Program-made: the position numbers and the translations under genes
The notes under the pieces: model-generated
What the model saw: only the letters and a program-made list of their open reading frames with translations
Told to the model about the DNA's origin: nothing
Databases searched by the model: none
From: RBG-16-57-9 sp964462185
Lineage (GTDB): Archaea; Thermoproteota; Bathyarchaeia; TCS64
Direction: 5' to 3'
DNA length: 21,905 bases
NCBI GenBank assembly: GCA_964462185.1
Contig: CAYWWV010000021.1
Span: forward strand, 1-21,905
Shown here: piece after piece, positions 21,340-21,905 of the stretch
How positions within the stretch are numbered: position 1 is the stretch's first letter
Layout of the letters: the number at the start of each line of letters is the position of its first letter

Positions 21340-21708
21340 TCATTCTTTTCTCTGCTGTACCTTTGAAACCTTGGCGCCGGGTATCGTCCAGCCAGTCTTG
21401 GTTTTCAACGCCTTCAGGGTGCCTGAGACAAGTTTCACATCAACCCTTAGAGGCTGATCTCCCAGCCTACTTATGCTGGCTAGAACACAGCGCATCTCGG
21501 GCAGCCAATCATGGTTGCATCTTATGATTGCCCTCTTTCCCTCTTCATCGAATGCTATTAGTTTAGGGTTACCCAGGGTTAATCCTTTAACGCCGTATAA
21601 TTGAATGGACTGCTCTGAGATCAGCCTGGCAAAAGCTTGGGTGGTAACCCTTTGTTTTGTGTTGAGTTGGGCTAGGAGGTATCTCCTCCTAAGTTTTTTT
21701 CTCGCTAT
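21340..21708 (-). CDS. rnp2: RNase P protein component 2 (Pop5), with probable ATA start
   Basis: This 122-aa frame encodes the archaeal Pop5 subunit of RNase P, which matures tRNA 5' ends. Diagnostic parts are KKLRRRYLLAQLN at the N-terminus, KRAIIRCNHDWLPEMRCVLASI in the centre and VKLVSGTLKALKTKTGW near the end (IIRC and SGT-LK are family hallmarks). No ATG, GTG or TTG lies between the upstream TAA and the first ATG, deep inside the domain. ATA 21708 has GGAGG exactly 7 nt upstream and gives MARKKLRRRY, a normal archaeal RNP-protein start. It lies 11 nt after the pyrK stop. Without a canonical start it is missed by ordinary gene callers. Confidence 0.85.
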   Translation of the reverse strand: MARKKLRRRYLLAQLNTKQRVTTQAFARLISEQSIQLYGVKGLTLGNPKLIAFDEEGKRAIIRCNHDWLPEMRCVLASISRLGDQPLRVDVKLVSGTLKALKTKTGWTIPGAKVSKVQQRKE

Positions 21709-21720
21709 TTCAGGGCCTCC
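21706..21720 (-). promoter_or_regulatory. Shine-Dalgarno and non-canonical ATA start of Pop5
   Basis: GGAGG (21720-21716) shares its first G with the pyrK stop codon. Seven nt later is ATA (21708-21706). The spacing equals that of the CTG start of mevalonate kinase. Confidence 0.55.
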
Positions 21721-21905
21721 TAGTGGTCGACGTTAACCCACCTACCCGATGCGTCCATCCTCTTAATGCCAAACTCGCTGGAGATCAAGCGAAGCATCCT
21801 CGTGTCGAAGACGGGGCCATCCCTACACACGCGGAAGGGTCCTATGGCGCAGCTCCCACAAAGACCGACTGCGCATTTTATGTATCTCTCCAAGCTGGCC
21901 TGGAT
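21720..21905 (-). CDS. pyrK: Dihydroorotate dehydrogenase electron transfer subunit, C-terminal part
   Basis: The last 61 residues of a PyrK-like iron-sulfur flavoprotein are visible; the gene enters from the right edge. The [2Fe-2S] ligands are Cys-x4-Cys-x2-Cys-x7-Cys (KCAVGLCGSC, then VCRDGP), followed by VFDTRML, which is typical of PyrK. Related NAD(P)H-flavin reductase subunits share this pattern, so the assignment rests on the conserved VCRDGPVF end. It passes electrons between dihydroorotate dehydrogenase (PyrD) and NAD+. PyrD may lie next to it outside the window. Its stop codon overlaps the ribosome-binding site of Pop5. Confidence 0.85.
   Translation of the reverse strand: MQASLERYIKCAVGLCGSCAIGPFRVCRDGPVFDTRMLRLISSEFGIKRMDASGRWVNVDH

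Noticed and set aside
1..21905. tRNA, rRNA, CRISPR arrays, insertion sequences
   Set aside because: Read-through of both strands showed no tRNA-like cloverleaf, no spaced repeats and no transposase motifs. Nearly all of the window is occupied by protein genes.

Overview
The window is a gene-dense stretch of archaeal chromosome. Evidence for Archaea: ribosomal proteins L7Ae, S28e and L24e, RNA polymerase subunit N, the Pop5 subunit of archaeal RNase P, an archaeal-type GluRS, a UPF0147 protein, and the archaeal mevalonate set (mevalonate kinase, isopentenyl phosphate kinase, type 2 IPP isomerase, GGPP synthase). TTTAAA-like TATA boxes lie 25-40 nt before isolated start codons. Gene order and frequent TTG/GTG starts would fit a TACK-type lineage (for example a Bathyarchaeia-like genome), but this is a weak inference. 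The sequence is a scaffold with three 100-N gaps, which suggests a draft or metagenome assembly.

Layout. 1-3446 (+): a tightly overlapping operon of an ABC-2 ATPase (cut by the left edge), its permease, a class I glutamine amidotransferase and a HAD phosphatase. 3511-4391 (+): UPF0147 and two small membrane proteins. 4388-5224 (-): a family 2 glycosyltransferase, divergent from glmS (5323-7146, +). 7194-9355 (+): a two-gene operon of cysteine desulfurase and cysteine-synthase-like enzyme. 9352-9982 (-): a previously uncalled 49-aa zinc ribbon overlapping a winged-helix regulator, with a palindrome on its promoter. 10104-10907 (+): a divergent GART-type formyltransferase. 10904-11893 (-): an arginine-deiminase-like enzyme. 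11973-13140 (-): L7Ae-S28e-L24e and a zinc-finger protein ending in a T7 terminator. 13213-21905 (-): one long run, in transcription order pyrK (partial), Pop5, a secreted caspase-like protein, rpoN, rpsB, MEMO, mevalonate kinase, IPK, IPP isomerase, GGPP synthase, gltX.

How the genes work together: the right half couples translation and RNA machinery (S2, RpoN, Pop5, L7Ae, S28e, L24e, GluRS) to membrane-lipid precursor synthesis (mevalonate to GGPP through the archaeal isopentenyl phosphate route). The left half covers export, amino-sugar synthesis (GlmS plus glycosyltransferase) and sulfur mobilisation.

Most notable: mevalonate kinase and Pop5 both lack any ATG/GTG/TTG start in a sensible place. 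In each, a GGAGG lies exactly 7 nt before a near-cognate codon (CTG and ATA) that restores the expected N-terminus. Pop5 is invisible to standard ORF calling for this reason. Two of the three N gaps are false: their 55-nt flanks are identical, and collapsing them restores intact genes. The third gap is real and longer than 100 nt.
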